A DNA stretch of 33,082 bases from Sulfuricurvum sp. (GTDB lineage: Bacteria > Campylobacterota > Campylobacteria > Campylobacterales > Sulfurimonadaceae): the NCBI RefSeq assembly GCF_028710345.1, contig NZ_JAQTUH010000004.1:1-33082 (forward strand). The letters are read 5' to 3'. Position numbers and translations under genes: made by a program. Under the pieces are notes generated by a model, which was not told the DNA's origin, ran no database searches, and was given only the letters and a program-made list of their open reading frames with translations. Positions 17,385 to 29,900 of the stretch are shown here, piece by piece (the stretch's first letter is position 1; every line of letters begins with the position of its first letter).

Positions 17385-19302
17385 ACATCTCAATTATCTC
17401 TTTAAATTTATCCTCGTTTTCCCACATTAACACACCTTTGGAAACTCTAATAAGGGTACTTTGAATCGATCCAGCCATCGAAAATAACCAAAATTTATGG
17501 GCATAAATCCAATCAATCAGTTTGATTTTTCTCTCTAAATCATCTTCTACATTACGCACCATAATCGTTGCTAATTCAATCTCTTGATGAAGCATCAATG
17601 GCATCATAACCGTACCAAAAAGTTTATCAAAACGTTCATCTTCAAACAATTCTTTTATTGCATCAATTTTTTTATTCAATCCAAGCAAAAGGTCAAAATC
17701 AATCTCGTCCAATTTCTCTTCATTTTTGAGTTTTTCAATCTTTTCCAATTCCTCAACTGTCTCCAAAAAGACCTTTTCACACTCGCTTTTTACACGTTCA
17801 CCATGCTCAAAAAAATCTTTGATTGTAGAGATAGTTAAACCAATTGCTTTGTTACAGATTTCATCATTCGGAGTATTTAGTTTTATCCGTGCTTTTTTAA
17901 ATGTTGTATCAACAAATTCTGAAAGAAATGTCTCAAAAGGGATCTCAATTGCCCCTTCAATACGTGCACCCCCTTCAGTAGCATTGTACGCGATAAAGCG
18001 ACCTGCATCATTCATTTGCGCTATAGAGATTTCAAAATAGTTTTTAAACATCTGCCATACAAGTGTCGTTCTTACTTCGCCATCTCCCCCGTACGCTGTT
18101 GTATAGAGATCAGATTCTTTTTGTTTTACTTCATCATCTCCAAATATATGCCCTTTAGCGTGCGATAATCCATCTTTGGCATACGCCAAATCTTGACCAA
18201 TTAATACTATCTTATCAAAACCCGATAAGGCGGCAAATTCAAATGCCATATTTGCAGCACTCATACCGGAACCAATATAACCCCATTCATGGTGTTCAAA
18301 ACCTGTCAAATATCCAAAAGGTCTCATGCTAAGCTGTAATGTCCCTCCGACAATATTCTCTATTAACTCTTGATGTGCAATAGATGAAATCATAAAATTA
18401 ACACCTTTAAAAGCACTTTTCGGCGTTTTTTTATAAAATGATGCTGTTGCAGATACCCGCTCAATCGAAAAAACCATATCAGGCTTAATTTTATGTGCTA
18501 CTAATATAGGAAAACTTGCATCCAATGATAAAATAGTAATATGTTGTTGATATTTTTTTAGCAAAGGGAGTTGTTTTGCTAACGATGGACCTGTTGAGAC
18601 AATGACTGCGATTGAACTATTTTTTCCCTTTTTAACCGCTTCGTACAAAGTAGGACCATGAATCATTCGAGGCAAATTTCGTATATGATGTTCCACCCCT
18701 ATCAGCGAGTCTACAACATCATTACCAATCGCATATGCCAAATGTTTTAAACTATCCACTACCAAGGTATTAATTCGCGATATATCATCAAAATATTTTT
18801 CATAAAATCCAAATGGTATTAAGAGATTATATACTTTTGCATACAATTTGGCCGTACCGCTAAAAATAACATTGACCATACGATCAAACGTCATATCTTC
18901 ACTCAGTTCAACCCGAAATCTCCGTTCCATAATCTCTTGACTAAAATCAATCATATTGAGAACAATATAGATAATCTCTAATTCCGGTTCGAAAATGACT
19001 AAACGTTGATGTACCGGGTTTTGCAGCAACATTTTATACAGTATACCATTCCCTAAACCAAAAAAATAGAGATAAGGATAACGTTGATAGTTTATACAAT
19101 CTTTATAGGCAAGCTCTGTTTCTTCAATAGGTTTACCACAATAAATTGGTGTTAAATCATTTTTAGAAATAATATTAATATTGGCGGGATCACTATCAAC
19201 ATAAACCTCAAAAGAGTTATTTTCACGTAATTCAAATATTTTTGCCGTCAAAAGAGGATCAACACTGAGCAGTGCTTCCAAATTGCGTTGTAAAATATCC
19301 AT
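17365..19302 (-). CDS. maf: Motility-associated factor (Maf) glycosyltransferase
   Basis: This 645-residue protein belongs to the Maf family (MptE-like/DUF115 core), thought to transfer pseudaminic or legionaminic acid from its CMP form to Ser/Thr of flagellin in the cytoplasm before export. The N-terminal domain includes YPYLYFFGLGNGILYKMLL (~75-93). The central domain has the family landmarks IAVIVSTGPSLAKQLPLL (~230-247), LSLDASFPILVAHKIKPDM, and SAANMAFEFAALSGF followed by LIGQDLAYAKDGLSHAKGH (~360-390). A charged, partly coiled C-terminal region follows. AAAGGA lies 5 bases before the ATG. It sits 121 bases downstream of the flagellin gene, its probable substrate, on the same strand. Confidence 0.92.
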   Translation of the reverse strand: MDILQRNLEALLSVDPLLTAKIFELRENNSFEVYVDSDPANINIISKNDLTPIYCGKPIEETELAYKDCINYQRYPYLYFFGLGNGILYKMLLQNPVHQRLVIFEPELEIIYIVLNMIDFSQEIMERRFRVELSEDMTFDRMVNVIFSGTAKLYAKVYNLLIPFGFYEKYFDDISRINTLVVDSLKHLAYAIGNDVVDSLIGVEHHIRNLPRMIHGPTLYEAVKKGKNSSIAVIVSTGPSLAKQLPLLKKYQQHITILSLDASFPILVAHKIKPDMVFSIERVSATASFYKKTPKSAFKGVNFMISSIAHQELIENIVGGTLQLSMRPFGYLTGFEHHEWGYIGSGMSAANMAFEFAALSGFDKIVLIGQDLAYAKDGLSHAKGHIFGDDEVKQKESDLYTTAYGGDGEVRTTLVWQMFKNYFEISIAQMNDAGRFIAYNATEGGARIEGAIEIPFETFLSEFVDTTFKKARIKLNTPNDEICNKAIGLTISTIKDFFEHGERVKSECEKVFLETVEELEKIEKLKNEEKLDEIDFDLLLGLNKKIDAIKELFEDERFDKLFGTVMMPLMLHQEIELATIMVRNVEDDLERKIKLIDWIYAHKFWLFSMAGSIQSTLIRVSKGVLMWENEDKFKEIIEMSKKYVS

Positions 19303-19333
19303 GCTATTCCTTTAGAGATGATACGGTGCAGTA

Positions 19334-19356
19334 ATCACCCTTTACTGAGGGGTGAT
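19334..19356 (-). other. Stem-loop in the flagellin-maf gap
   Basis: ATCACCC (19334-19340) and GGGTGAT (19350-19356) are a perfect 7-bp inverted repeat with a 9-base loop, 32 bases before the maf ATG. No U-tract follows on either strand, so it is more likely an mRNA leader hairpin or protein site than a terminator. Confidence 0.4.
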
Positions 19357-19373
19357 GAAAATAGGGAGAAATG

Positions 19374-19398
19374 CCTTAGTTACTGAAGTAACTTAAGG
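19374..19398 (-). terminator. Probable terminator or 3' stem-loop of the flagellin gene
   Basis: Minus strand, 25 bases past the flagellin stop: CCTTA-(A)-GTTAC, TTCA loop, GTAAC-TAAGG, i.e. a 10-bp stem with one bulged A. The following CATTTCTCCCTATTTTC is pyrimidine-rich but not a clean U-run, so termination may be partial and allow some maf transcription. Confidence 0.5.
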
Positions 19399-19423
19399 AT
19401 ATTTTCTAAAGAAACGACTAAAA

Positions 19424-20845
19424 CTATTGTAATAATTTTAGCACGTTTTGTTGAACAGCATTTGCTTGAGACATAGCATAAGAGCCAGACTGAGCAAGGA
19501 TGTTGTATTTAGAGAAGTTCGCAGATTCTGCCGCAAAATCGACATCACGAATATTCGACTCTGCCGCTTTAACATTTACTTGCGTTACAGAGATATTATT
19601 GATCGTTGATACCATTTGATTTTGGACTGAACCAAGATCCGAACGGATAGAATCAAGCAATTTTTGTGCTGATTCAGCAATATCCATAACCAACATCGCT
19701 CCGCGAAGTGTCTCAACACCCGTACCGAGTGCGCTAGTTGCACTTGAAAGAACATGTGCTCCGGCTGCACTCGCAACATTGGCATCAAAAGAATTGATAA
19801 CATCGTTCAAGTTGACAGTTGTATTTGCTGAATTAGCCATCCCCGCACTTGTCATTGTGATATCACGTGAATCCAAGCGAGTCAATGTCAATCGTCCGTA
19901 CGTTGTAACCCCTGAGAAGGTACCTGCTCCGGCAGTTGCTACAATACCGCGTCCATCAAGGCTTCGCAAATGCAATTGACCTTGTGTATCGGTAAATGCT
20001 TCTACTCCGGTTTGCGTTTTAACCGCATTGATCGCATTCACCAAACGTCCGTCATTATCTCCGGTTTGTACACCGCTGATCGTTCCGATTTTAACACCAT
20101 TAATAGAAAGACTAACAACATCTCCAGCTGTTAGGGATGCTGTCATTGAATGCTCAACATTTGCTGTCGCACGAACACCAAGTTGATCTTGGTTTTTGTT
20201 GATAACAGCCGCAAGAGCACCTAATCCGCTCCCTGCACTGGTACTGATTTTTACAGACTCTAGTGTTACACCGTTGATCACGGCTGCAAGATTACTTGAA
20301 GCTGTTACAGTAGCACCTGTCTCTACGTGTATTGAACCGATTTTGGTTGCTTGGGTTGACCCGATACTCGCTTTAACGGTTTGGTTTGAGTATGCTCCGA
20401 TTTGGAACTCTTTATTACTAAATCCACCAGATAGCATTTGTTGACCGTTGAACGAAGTGGTATTGGCAATAGTGTTCAAACTCTCAATCAAACGTGTAAT
20501 GTCTTTTTGGAGTGCTTTACGAGAATCGGCTGTTTGACCGTCTTGTGCCGCTTGAGTCGCTTTGGTTTTAATTGTATCAAGAATTTTTAGTTGTTCGTCC
20601 ATTGCTTTATCGGCAACTTGGATCATACCAATTCCGTCATTCGCATTCGATATCGCTTGTCCTAATGCACTTGATTGTGATCGTAGTGAATCCGCAATCG
20701 CCATTCCTGATGCATCGTCCGCCGCTGTATTGATACGAAGACCACTTGAAAGTTTAGAGAGAGAACTATCCAAACTACGGTTATTAATCATCGCGTTGTT
20801 GTGAGCATTTAATGCCGCTATGTTTGTGTTGATTTTAAATCCCAT
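19424..20845 (-). CDS. flaA: Flagellin
   Basis: This 473-residue protein is the filament subunit. The N-terminal D0/D1 region ([18 protein letters not shown]..., [20 protein letters not shown]) and the C-terminal region ([20 protein letters not shown]...LKLLQ) are full and canonical. The [18 protein letters not shown] segment (~89-106) is the Campylobacterota version of the site that mammalian TLR5 recognises in other flagellins. The variable middle (~170-390) is rich in Ser and Thr, the residues that Maf enzymes glycosylate in this phylum. No cysteine is present. An AGGGA site lies 6 bases before the ATG. A sigma-54 promoter lies upstream; in C. jejuni the sigma-54 flagellin is flaB while flaA uses sigma-28, so the symbol here only marks the family. 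No second flagellin gene is in the window. Confidence 0.93.
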   Translation of the reverse strand: MGFKINTNIAALNAHNNAMINNRSLDSSLSKLSSGLRINTAADDASGMAIADSLRSQSSALGQAISNANDGIGMIQVADKAMDEQLKILDTIKTKATQAAQDGQTADSRKALQKDITRLIESLNTIANTTSFNGQQMLSGGFSNKEFQIGAYSNQTVKASIGSTQATKIGSIHVETGATVTASSNLAAVINGVTLESVKISTSAGSGLGALAAVINKNQDQLGVRATANVEHSMTASLTAGDVVSLSINGVKIGTISGVQTGDNDGRLVNAINAVKTQTGVEAFTDTQGQLHLRSLDGRGIVATAGAGTFSGVTTYGRLTLTRLDSRDITMTSAGMANSANTTVNLNDVINSFDANVASAAGAHVLSSATSALGTGVETLRGAMLVMDIAESAQKLLDSIRSDLGSVQNQMVSTINNISVTQVNVKAAESNIRDVDFAAESANFSKYNILAQSGSYAMSQANAVQQNVLKLLQ

Positions 20846-20855
20846 GATAAATCCC

Positions 20856-20893
20856 TAATGTGATTTTGGCGTCTACACGCTTTAATCACATTA
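20856..20893. promoter_or_regulatory. Perfect dyad at the flagellin transcription start
   Basis: TAATGTGATT (20856-20865) and its exact complement AATCACATTA (20884-20893) flank 18 bases that hold a smaller GCG/CGC pair. The right arm abuts the sigma-54 -12 element and the predicted start (about 20884) falls at its edge, so a DNA-binding site is likelier than a full RNA hairpin. Function is not known. Confidence 0.45.
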
Positions 20894-20910
20894 AAGCAAA
20901 AAGGATTCCA
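20893..20910 (-). promoter_or_regulatory. Sigma-54 promoter of the flagellin gene
   Basis: Minus strand TGGAATCCTTTTTGCTTT: GG (20909-20908) and GC (20897-20896) are separated by exactly 10 bases, in the GGAA...TTTGCTT form of Campylobacterota RpoN promoters. It lies between the giant gene stop codon and the flagellin ATG, so the flagellin gene has its own promoter. Confidence 0.82.
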
Positions 20911-20921
20911 GTTTTAGCAGA

Positions 20922-23900
20922 TCATCCGTAGATGAAATCTGCTGCAGTAATATTCGAAGATGTTACCCCTGTAAGTGTAATCGTATCTCCACTTGCAAGA
21001 GTTATTAATGTATCAGCACCGGCGTTAGCTGAAGCAATCGTTGCATACGTGTCAATATCACCCACTGCTATTGCAGTACCAGCTACTTTACCAGTCACAG
21101 TTATCGCAATTTTGTCTGACGCATCTGTAAAGTCGCTAATCGTATCATTTCCATTGGTTGGCGCATTAGCGTATACAAAAATATCAGCACCACCATTACC
21201 GGTAAGAATATCATTCCCTAGAGAACTGTAGAATTTATCCGCACCGGCACCACCGGTCATCGTTATTGCTCGGCTTGATATACCATCATCCATTGCTTTA
21301 GCATTAATAATCACGCTATTAGTCCCTGTAAGAGCATGTCCATCAACCGTATTTATTCCTGCTGAAAATGCCAATGTTCCTAACGTGATTGATTGCGCTG
21401 CAAAATCCCCAAGAACTATTTTTTCTACTCCACTTACATGGGTCAAATCAGCATCGAGTACGGTTGCCGCATCACTAAAGACCATACTGTCTGTCCCTCC
21501 GTTACCGGTAATGGTATCAGTGCTTGTCAAGTGAATATTTTTCATTGTAAAGGTATCGTTTCCGCTACCTCCAATCATTGTCATAGTACTATCGGTTGTC
21601 ATTGCATTGGTTATGGATGATGCAGCGGTACTTGCGCTCATATCGATTTTGGTAATTCCTGCTGTTTTTGCTAGGTTACCCACGGTCACAGCTTGAGCAC
21701 CTGTCCCTAATAGGGTAAGCGTCTCTACTCCTGTCACTTTTGTAAATTGTGCATCTGCTATAGTCGCCGCAGCATCTCCAATTTTAATCGTATCAGACCC
21801 CGCACCCGCTGTTACTGTATCAGTAGCGCTTAAATCTGCCGCATTAAATTTGAAGCTATCATCTCCCGCTCCGCCAAGCACTGCCATATCATTCGTTGTC
21901 GTACCGCTAAGATCATACGTGACACCGGATGCAGATAACGATCCATCAACGGTTCTAATTCCAGCTGCTACCCCTAAAGTTCCTACCGTAATATTTTGCC
22001 CTGCAAAATTACCTAATTTGATACTTTCAACACCACTCACCAAAGTAAAATCAGCATCAATGACCGTAGCCGCATCACTAAAGACAATTTTATCAGCAAT
22101 ACCGCCTGCTGCTGTAATAGTATCCGCAGCGGTAAAGTCAGCGGCTTTAAGAGTAAACGTATCATTCCCTGCCCCTCCAATAAGTGTCAAGACAGACGCA
22201 CCCATACCGCTTACATTCATGCTCACGGCATTTGTTCCGCTAAGGACACTACCATCTACTTTATTAATACCTGCTGCTGTTGCAGCCGTTCCCAGTGTAA
22301 TACTTTGTGTACCGAAATTTGCAAGTTGAAGTACTTCTACACCGCTTGAGAGGGCAAAATCGGTATCAATTACCGTTGCCACATCACTAAAGATGATTGT
22401 GTCCGCTGTTCCTGCACCACCTACAACGCTATCTAAAGAGTCAAAAAAGGCACTTTTTAGTTTAAACGTATCGCTTGCTGCTCCACCTTTAAGTAAAAGG
22501 GCTGCTGCTGTCATCGAGAGGGTATCGATCGTTACTGCATTTGTCCCAGTAAGAAGTGACCCGTCTACCGTTCGAATACCTGCTGTGGTTGCTAATGTTC
22601 CCAACGTTACCACTTGTGATGCAAAATCCCCCAATTTAAGAGTCTCTAAACCAGTTACTTTAGTAAATTGAGCATCTGTTTGTGTAAGTGCCGTTGCCGC
22701 TGTACCCAATACAAGGGTATCACTACCCAATCCACCAGTAAGTGTATCAGTAGCTGAAAAGTCTGCTACATTAAAGGTAAAGGTATCTGCTCCCGCGCCC
22801 CCAATTAATGTAACATTATTGATTGTTGTTCCACGTACATCCATAGCAACACCATTAGATGCAGTTGTTAATGATGCATCCACTTTTTTAAGTCCTGCTG
22901 TCATAGCGTTGGTACCCAATGTCACACTTTGACTTCCAAAGTCACCGAGCTTAATCCCATCTAACAGTGTGAAATTTGTACCAAACATACTATCCACTAC
23001 TGTAGCCGCATCCGCAATTTGGATGGTATCAACCCCCGCACTTCCGGTAAAGGTATCGGCGGATGTTAAATGCCCATTATTAACTTTAAGGGTTGCTGCA
23101 CCACCCCCTATAACCGTAAATGTAGCATTTGTCGACATCCCAGAAATATCAACCAATATCGTATTGGTTGTCGTTGTCACAGCAGATGCATCGACTTTCA
23201 CAACTCCTGCCGTAGATGCAGCATTGCCTAATGCCAATGATTGCCCTGAAAAGTTGCCCAGTTTAATCGCTTCCACTCCAGTAACATGAGCAAAATCAGT
23301 ATCTATGACCGTTGCCGCATCACTAAAGACGATCGTATCCGCTGTTCCAGCATTGCCGGTAATAGTATCAGCATTGGTCAAGTGGATATTTTTCATAGTA
23401 AACGTATCATTACCCGCTCCTCCAATCATTGTCATAGTGGTATCGGTTACCATCGCATTTGTAATTGAAGCACTGCTACTTAAATGAGCATCAATTGTTG
23501 TGAGACCTGCTGTATTGGCCACACTACCGATACTAACCGTTTGCGCCCCTATTCCTGCAAGTTGAAGTATTTCTACCCCTGTGATTTTAGTAAAGAGAGC
23601 ATCAGTGACCGTTGCCGTAGCATTCGCAATTTGCAGTGTATCACTACCACCATTACCCGCTATAACATCGGTTGCAGAGATATCGGCAAGATTAGCTTTA
23701 AAAGTATCAGCACCTGAACCTCCAAGTAATGTGATGTTATTCGTTACTGTCCCTCTTGCATCCAATGTCACGCTATACGTCGAAGCAGTTGCATCCACTT
23801 TTTTGAGTCCTGCATTCATAGCATTCACACCCAGTGTCACACTTTGACCTGTAAAATCACCCAATTTGATCACATCGAGTCTAGTATAACTTGTATCAAA

Positions 23901-26900
23901 CATTGAATCCACTACTGTTGCAGCATCTGCAAATTCAATAGTATCGATCCCCGCTCCACCGGTAAAGGTATCGGCAGTCGTTACATGAGCTGTTTTAGCC
24001 TTAAGTGTCGTAGCCCCTCCCCCTAAAACACTTAAGGTAGCATCTGATGTCATCCCCGAAACATCTACGACAACAGTGTTCGCTCCACTTACTGCTGTTG
24101 CATCTACTTTAGTAATACCTTCAACTCGTGCGATTTCACCCAATGCGAGATTTTGTCCTGAAAAATTACTCACTTTAAGTGTACCAACACCGCTAACCGC
24201 GGTAAAGTCACTATCGACTACACTGGCTGCATCTCCAAATACAATTGTATTGGCTCCGCCTGCGGCAACAATAGCATCTGCAGAAGTAAAATCAGCTGAT
24301 TTGAGTTTGAATATATCATCACCAGCTCCACCTTTAAGGGTTAGAGTTGCTCCTCCCATCGCCGTTGTATCAACAGTAAGGGCATTGGTCGCCGTAACAA
24401 TTGCTGATCCATCTACGGTTGTGATTCCCGCACCTGTTGCCAATGTTCCTAACGTGATTGATTGCGCTGCAAAATCCCCAAGAACTATTTTTTCTACTCC
24501 ACTTACATGGGTCAAATCAGCATCGAGTACGGTTGCCGCATCACTAAAGACCATACTGTCTGTCCCTCCGTTACCGGTAATGGTATCAGTGCTTGTCAAG
24601 TGAATATTTTTCATTGTAAAGGTATCGTTTCCGCTACCTCCAATCATTGTCATAGTACTATCGGTTGTCATTGCATTGGTTATGGATGATGCAGCGGTAC
24701 TTGCGCTCATATCGATTTTGGTAATTCCTGCTGTTTTTGCTAGGTTACCCACGGTCACAGCTTGAGCACCTGTCCCTAATAGGGTAAGCGTCTCTACTCC
24801 TGTCACTTTTGTAAATTGTGCATCTGCTATAGTCGCCGCAGCATCTCCAATTTTAATCGTATCAGACCCCGCACCCGCTGTTACTGTATCAGTAGCGCTT
24901 AAATCTGCCGCATTAAATTTGAAGCTATCATCTCCCGCTCCGCCAAGTAATGTTACGTCATTAGCTAGTGTTCCACTCATATCCAGTGTAACGCCATGGA
25001 GAACTGTTGTTGCAGTTGCATCCACTTTTTTGAGCCCTGCTGTCATTGCCGCAGTTCCTAAAGTGACAGTTTGCCCACCAAAATCACCCAGTTTGATCCC
25101 TTCAAGCAATGTAAAGCCTGCATCAAACATTGTATCGGTAATTGCAGCAACATTCAGAATTTCAATCGTATCAGTTCCTGCACCACCGTCAATCGCATCA
25201 GCATTATTCAAATCGCCATTATTGACACGGATAAGGTCATCTCCGCCACCGGCAGTAACAATATCATTACCACTTCCTAAAGTAATAGTATCTTTAAAGT
25301 TACTACCTGTAAACGCATCATCACCTACTGAGCCATTCAGAATCATTCCACGAGTCATACCAGACACATTAATACTGCCTGATGCCCCTAAATTTACCGT
25401 GGTTACCCCCATCGCTGACGCTTTAGCCGAAAGGGTCGCAGGGGAGAAAAGACCTGTCCCTGCACTAAAATTAAGAATTTCTATACCTGTCTTATTACTC
25501 AACTGAGTATCGACAAGACCACTTATATTTGTTATTTCAAGCGTATCTACCCCCACTGATCCATCAATAATATCGGTAGCATTCAAATTTACACCAGTCG
25601 TTTTAATAAGGTCATTGCCGGCACCCACTTTAACCGTTTCGATTATTGTTGCACTGTTAGTTCCCAAGGTGACTGTATCTGCACCGCTACCGAGATTAAT
25701 AGCTACTGATTGAAGCAATCCGCTTCCGATACTCACAGTTGCTGCATTCGTTAATGCTACACCATCGATTGTTTTAAAGGTAGCATCGGCACCGAGAGTG
25801 AGAGTATTACCTGCACCGTTAAAAAGTTTAAGGCTTTCAACATTGGTAATTCCGGTAAAACTTGATAATGTTCCAGCATCAAGCAATGAGATCGTATCAA
25901 TTGCAGCCCCGCTTCCCAAATCAATCGTATCATTAAGATTTCCAATCGTCGTAATAACAGTATCCGCACCTGTTCCGGTTGTAATCGTATCAGTATTACT
26001 ACCAAGTTTCACAACCGTTGATGATGTTTTGGCAGATGCGATAATCGTACTGTTGCCTACTGAAGTGGTCAAATCTACCGTGCTAATACCCGATGCTTGT
26101 GCTTTTACATCCAAAGTCACAGAACCACCAGCATCCAATTTTACAACTTCTGCCCCTTTTACCAAGGTAAATGCGGTGTCAGCAACTGATGCGGCATTGG
26201 TAATTTCGATAGTATCGGTTCCAATACCTAAATCAATATTATCACTAGCACTTAGATTAGCGGTAGCAATTTTAACAGTATCATTTCCAGCACCCGCAAC
26301 AATAATTTGATCCGTTGCACCAAGAGTTACCGTTTCATTACCTGCACCCCCTTTGAAGGTTACTGTTGCATTCATGGCACTAAGATTGTACGTCGATGTG
26401 TCGGTTGCGATTGACGCGGTAGCATCAAGTGTTGTAAAGGTTGATGCAGCTTCCGCACCAAGCGTAGCATTATTTGCCCCTTGCGCGAACTTCAACACTT
26501 CTACGTTGGAAACATTCGTAAATTGTGTATCAACGATTGTACCGGCGGTCGTTAGTGTAATGGTATCAACTGCTATTCCCGTTCCCAGATTAATAGTATC
26601 GTTTAAGTCAGCAGCAGCAACCGAAACACTATCTGCTCCGATCCCCGTTGTAATAGTATCTGTATTGCTACCGAGCTTCACCGTAGTCGCTATTCCCATC
26701 ACAGACGCGTCTACTGTACTGTTTGCCGTTCCAGTCAAATCAATCGTTGTGATGCCAGCTGTTTTGGCGGCCGTTCCAAGAGTAGCAGTACCGCCAACAT
26801 CCAGTTTTAATATTTCTACTGCCGTTGTTTTAGCAAAATCAGCATCAAGAATAGACGCTGCTGTCGTAATCTCCAAAGTATCACTACTTGCATATCCCAT

Positions 26901-29900
26901 GATAGTAGAGGCTGCTGTTGTTGAATCAAATGCCGTCTCACTTAGTTTAAATACATCGATACCAGCAGATCCTTTGTAAATTCCTCCAGGAGAACTTTGT
27001 AAAATAGTTAATGAACCTGTAAATGCAGTACGATCATAGGTATAGTTTGCCGGATCAATCCCTGTTAAATCAAGAACTTTAATCCCTGCTGCCATAGCTT
27101 TTGCCCCTAATGTAATCACTTGACCTGATACATTTGAGGTGAGTTTAAGCGTTTCAATACCTTTAATTCCTGTAAACATTGCATCTGTTATTGATGCAGC
27201 ATCTGTAATAACTAAGGTATCGTTATCTCCTGCTGAATCAACAATTTTATCATTTAAAGTCAAATTATTATTTTTAAATCGATAAATATCATTACCTGCG
27301 CCACCATTGAGTATATCATTTCCAGTACCTGCGGTAATTGTATCAATTCCATTGCTTCCATTGACTGTAATTCCATTAAAATTACTAGCATCTAGCGTTA
27401 CACTGGTAGATCCAGTCGCATCGACTGTTTTAATCCCTGCAGCAAAAGCTTTATCTGCAACCGTAAGAGTTGTCGTCCCCGCAGCCAATTTTAAAATCTC
27501 AGTATTGACAATCCCATTAAATGCACTATCTACAATAGTTCCCGCATCGCTTATCAGTAATGTATCAAGCCCGATACCACCATCAATCACATCACTGCCG
27601 TCAAGTTTTGCAATCGCTACCGTGATAGTATCATTTCCGGCTCCGGTATTGATACTATCATTTCCTCCGCCGATACTCACAATATCATTTCCTGCTCCAC
27701 TATTAATAGTGTCTCCATAATTACCAACTGATGTTATGGTGATGATATCATTACCATCGCTTCCTGTAACTGTGATCGCTTTTTCCATTGACGATTCAAC
27801 CGTTGTTGTCACCGTCGCAGTTGTTATCAAAGAGAGGTCAACACTATTAATCCCTTCAGAATCAGCAGCGTTACCTAAACTCAATGTTTGTCCCGCAAAG
27901 TTGCTCAATGCAATCGTTTCAAAGCCGGTAACTCCCGTAAGAGCAGTAAAATCCAAGGAGGATAATGTTGTAATTTGATCAGCAATCACTAATTTATCAG
28001 TACCGGTTCCACCACTAAGTACATCTGTGCCGTTCAAATAAGCTTTTTTTACAATGACAGTATCATTGCCTGCACCTGTTTGAATAGTAATATCAGCTGT
28101 AGTCATTGCCGTCGTATCAATGGTTACACCATTACTTCCAGTCAACCCTATTGCATCGATTTTTACAATCCCTTTAGCTTGTGCATTGAGCCCTAATGTA
28201 ACTGATTGGTTACCAAAATCACTAAGTTTAATTCCCTCAATATTCGTTACATTGGTAAAAGCAGTATCGATAATCGTTGCAGCATCAGTGATTTCAAGAA
28301 TATCCCCAGTACCTACACCTCCATCGATTTTATCGAGTGAATCAAATCCAACACTCGCTATCTTGATTGTATCATTTCCAGCACCCGCATTAATTGTATT
28401 ATTCCCTTTTGTCGCATAGAGGATATCAGCACCTGAACCACTGTTTATGGTTAATGCAATCGTTGCCTCAGATGCATTAATCGTTACACTATTGGCTAAT
28501 GCACCAGTAGCATCAATCGTTTTGATAACATTGGTATTTACTACTGCACCAGTAATGTCTTTACCCGATGCATAATTACCAAGGGTTACCGTTTGCCCGG
28601 CAAAATTACCGATTGCTAGTGTTTCAATCCCTTGTATGCCCGTAAAGTCATCGTCAGTAATCGTAGCTAGTGTACTAATAGAGAGCGTGTCATTGCCTGT
28701 ACCACCATCTAGCTTATCAAATGATGTCAAATAAGCACTTGCCATATTAATCGTATCATCTCCTGCTCCTCCAATGACCGTATCATTACTGTTCCCAAGA
28801 GTGAAGGTATCATTACCGGTACCCCCTTTTAGTGTAATTGAGGAGTTCATAGCAGAACTATCGACACTAACGGCATTAGTCCCAGTAAGCAACGTTGCAT
28901 CAACCGTTGTAATACCGGCTAAGCGAGCATTACTTCCTAAAATGACATTTTGATTTGCAAAGTTAGAAAGTTTAATAATCTCGACATCGGTCATATTCGT
29001 AGTATCAGCATCACTAATCGCGTTTACACCCGTAGATGCTGTCGTAATCAAGAGTGTATCAATCCCTGCTCCACCATCAATCATATCCGCTGAGGTAAGA
29101 TTTTCTGCTGTGATTTTAATTGTATCTGCTCCAGAAGAGGCTGAAACTTTAGAGATACCACTACCCAAAGTGATCGTATCCGTTCCTGCTCCTGTTTTTA
29201 CTTCAACATTACTCGTCATACCGCTCACATCAATTGTTGCTTTATCGGTTGCCAATACACCGGTCAATGTTGATGCATCAACTAATGTAATACCAGCCAG
29301 ATCTGCATTCGTACCCAATGTTGCTTTTGATTCTCCTGTGATATTACTAAATTTCAGAATCTCTACATTAATCGTTCCGCTAAATGCAGTATCCGTAATA
29401 TTCATCAAATTAGTTATCAAAATGGCATCGTTCGTACCGGCACCACCATCGACACTATCACCTGCAAATGTTGTCGATGTAAATTTAATCGTATCATCTC
29501 CTGCACCCGCGATAATAGTATCATTTAGTGTTCCTGATGAGATAATATCATCCCCTGATCCCGTGGTAATACTCATAGCAGCTGTTGCAACTGATGCATC
29601 AACCGTAACACTATTAGAACCACTAAGTGCTGACGCATTAATAGTTGTTAAGCCAGCAAGTTTTGCTTTTGCCCCTACTGTCACTTTTTGATTATTTCCA
29701 TCACCCAATACCAATGTTTCTAACCCCGTAATATTGGTAAAATCGAGATCGACAACTTCATCTGATCCCGCCGTGGCTGCGGTTGTTAAAATCAATTTGT
29801 CACTACCGCCACCCAATTTTAAACTATCTACCGATGTCAAATGGGCGGCTTGCATTTTAATCGTATCATCTCCCGATCCACCAGTAACATTGGTAGTAAC

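Noticed and set aside
19334..19356. ATCACCC/GGGTGAT hairpin as a terminator
   Set aside because: Neither strand has a U-tract after the stem.
19303..19423. Sigma-54 promoter before maf
   Set aside because: The only GG...GC pair close to the right distance has 9 bases between, not 10, and lacks the TTGC half-site.
20858..20891. CRP/FNR-type operator before flagellin
   Set aside because: TGTGA and TCACA half-sites are 22+ bases apart instead of about 6, so the dyad is not of that family.
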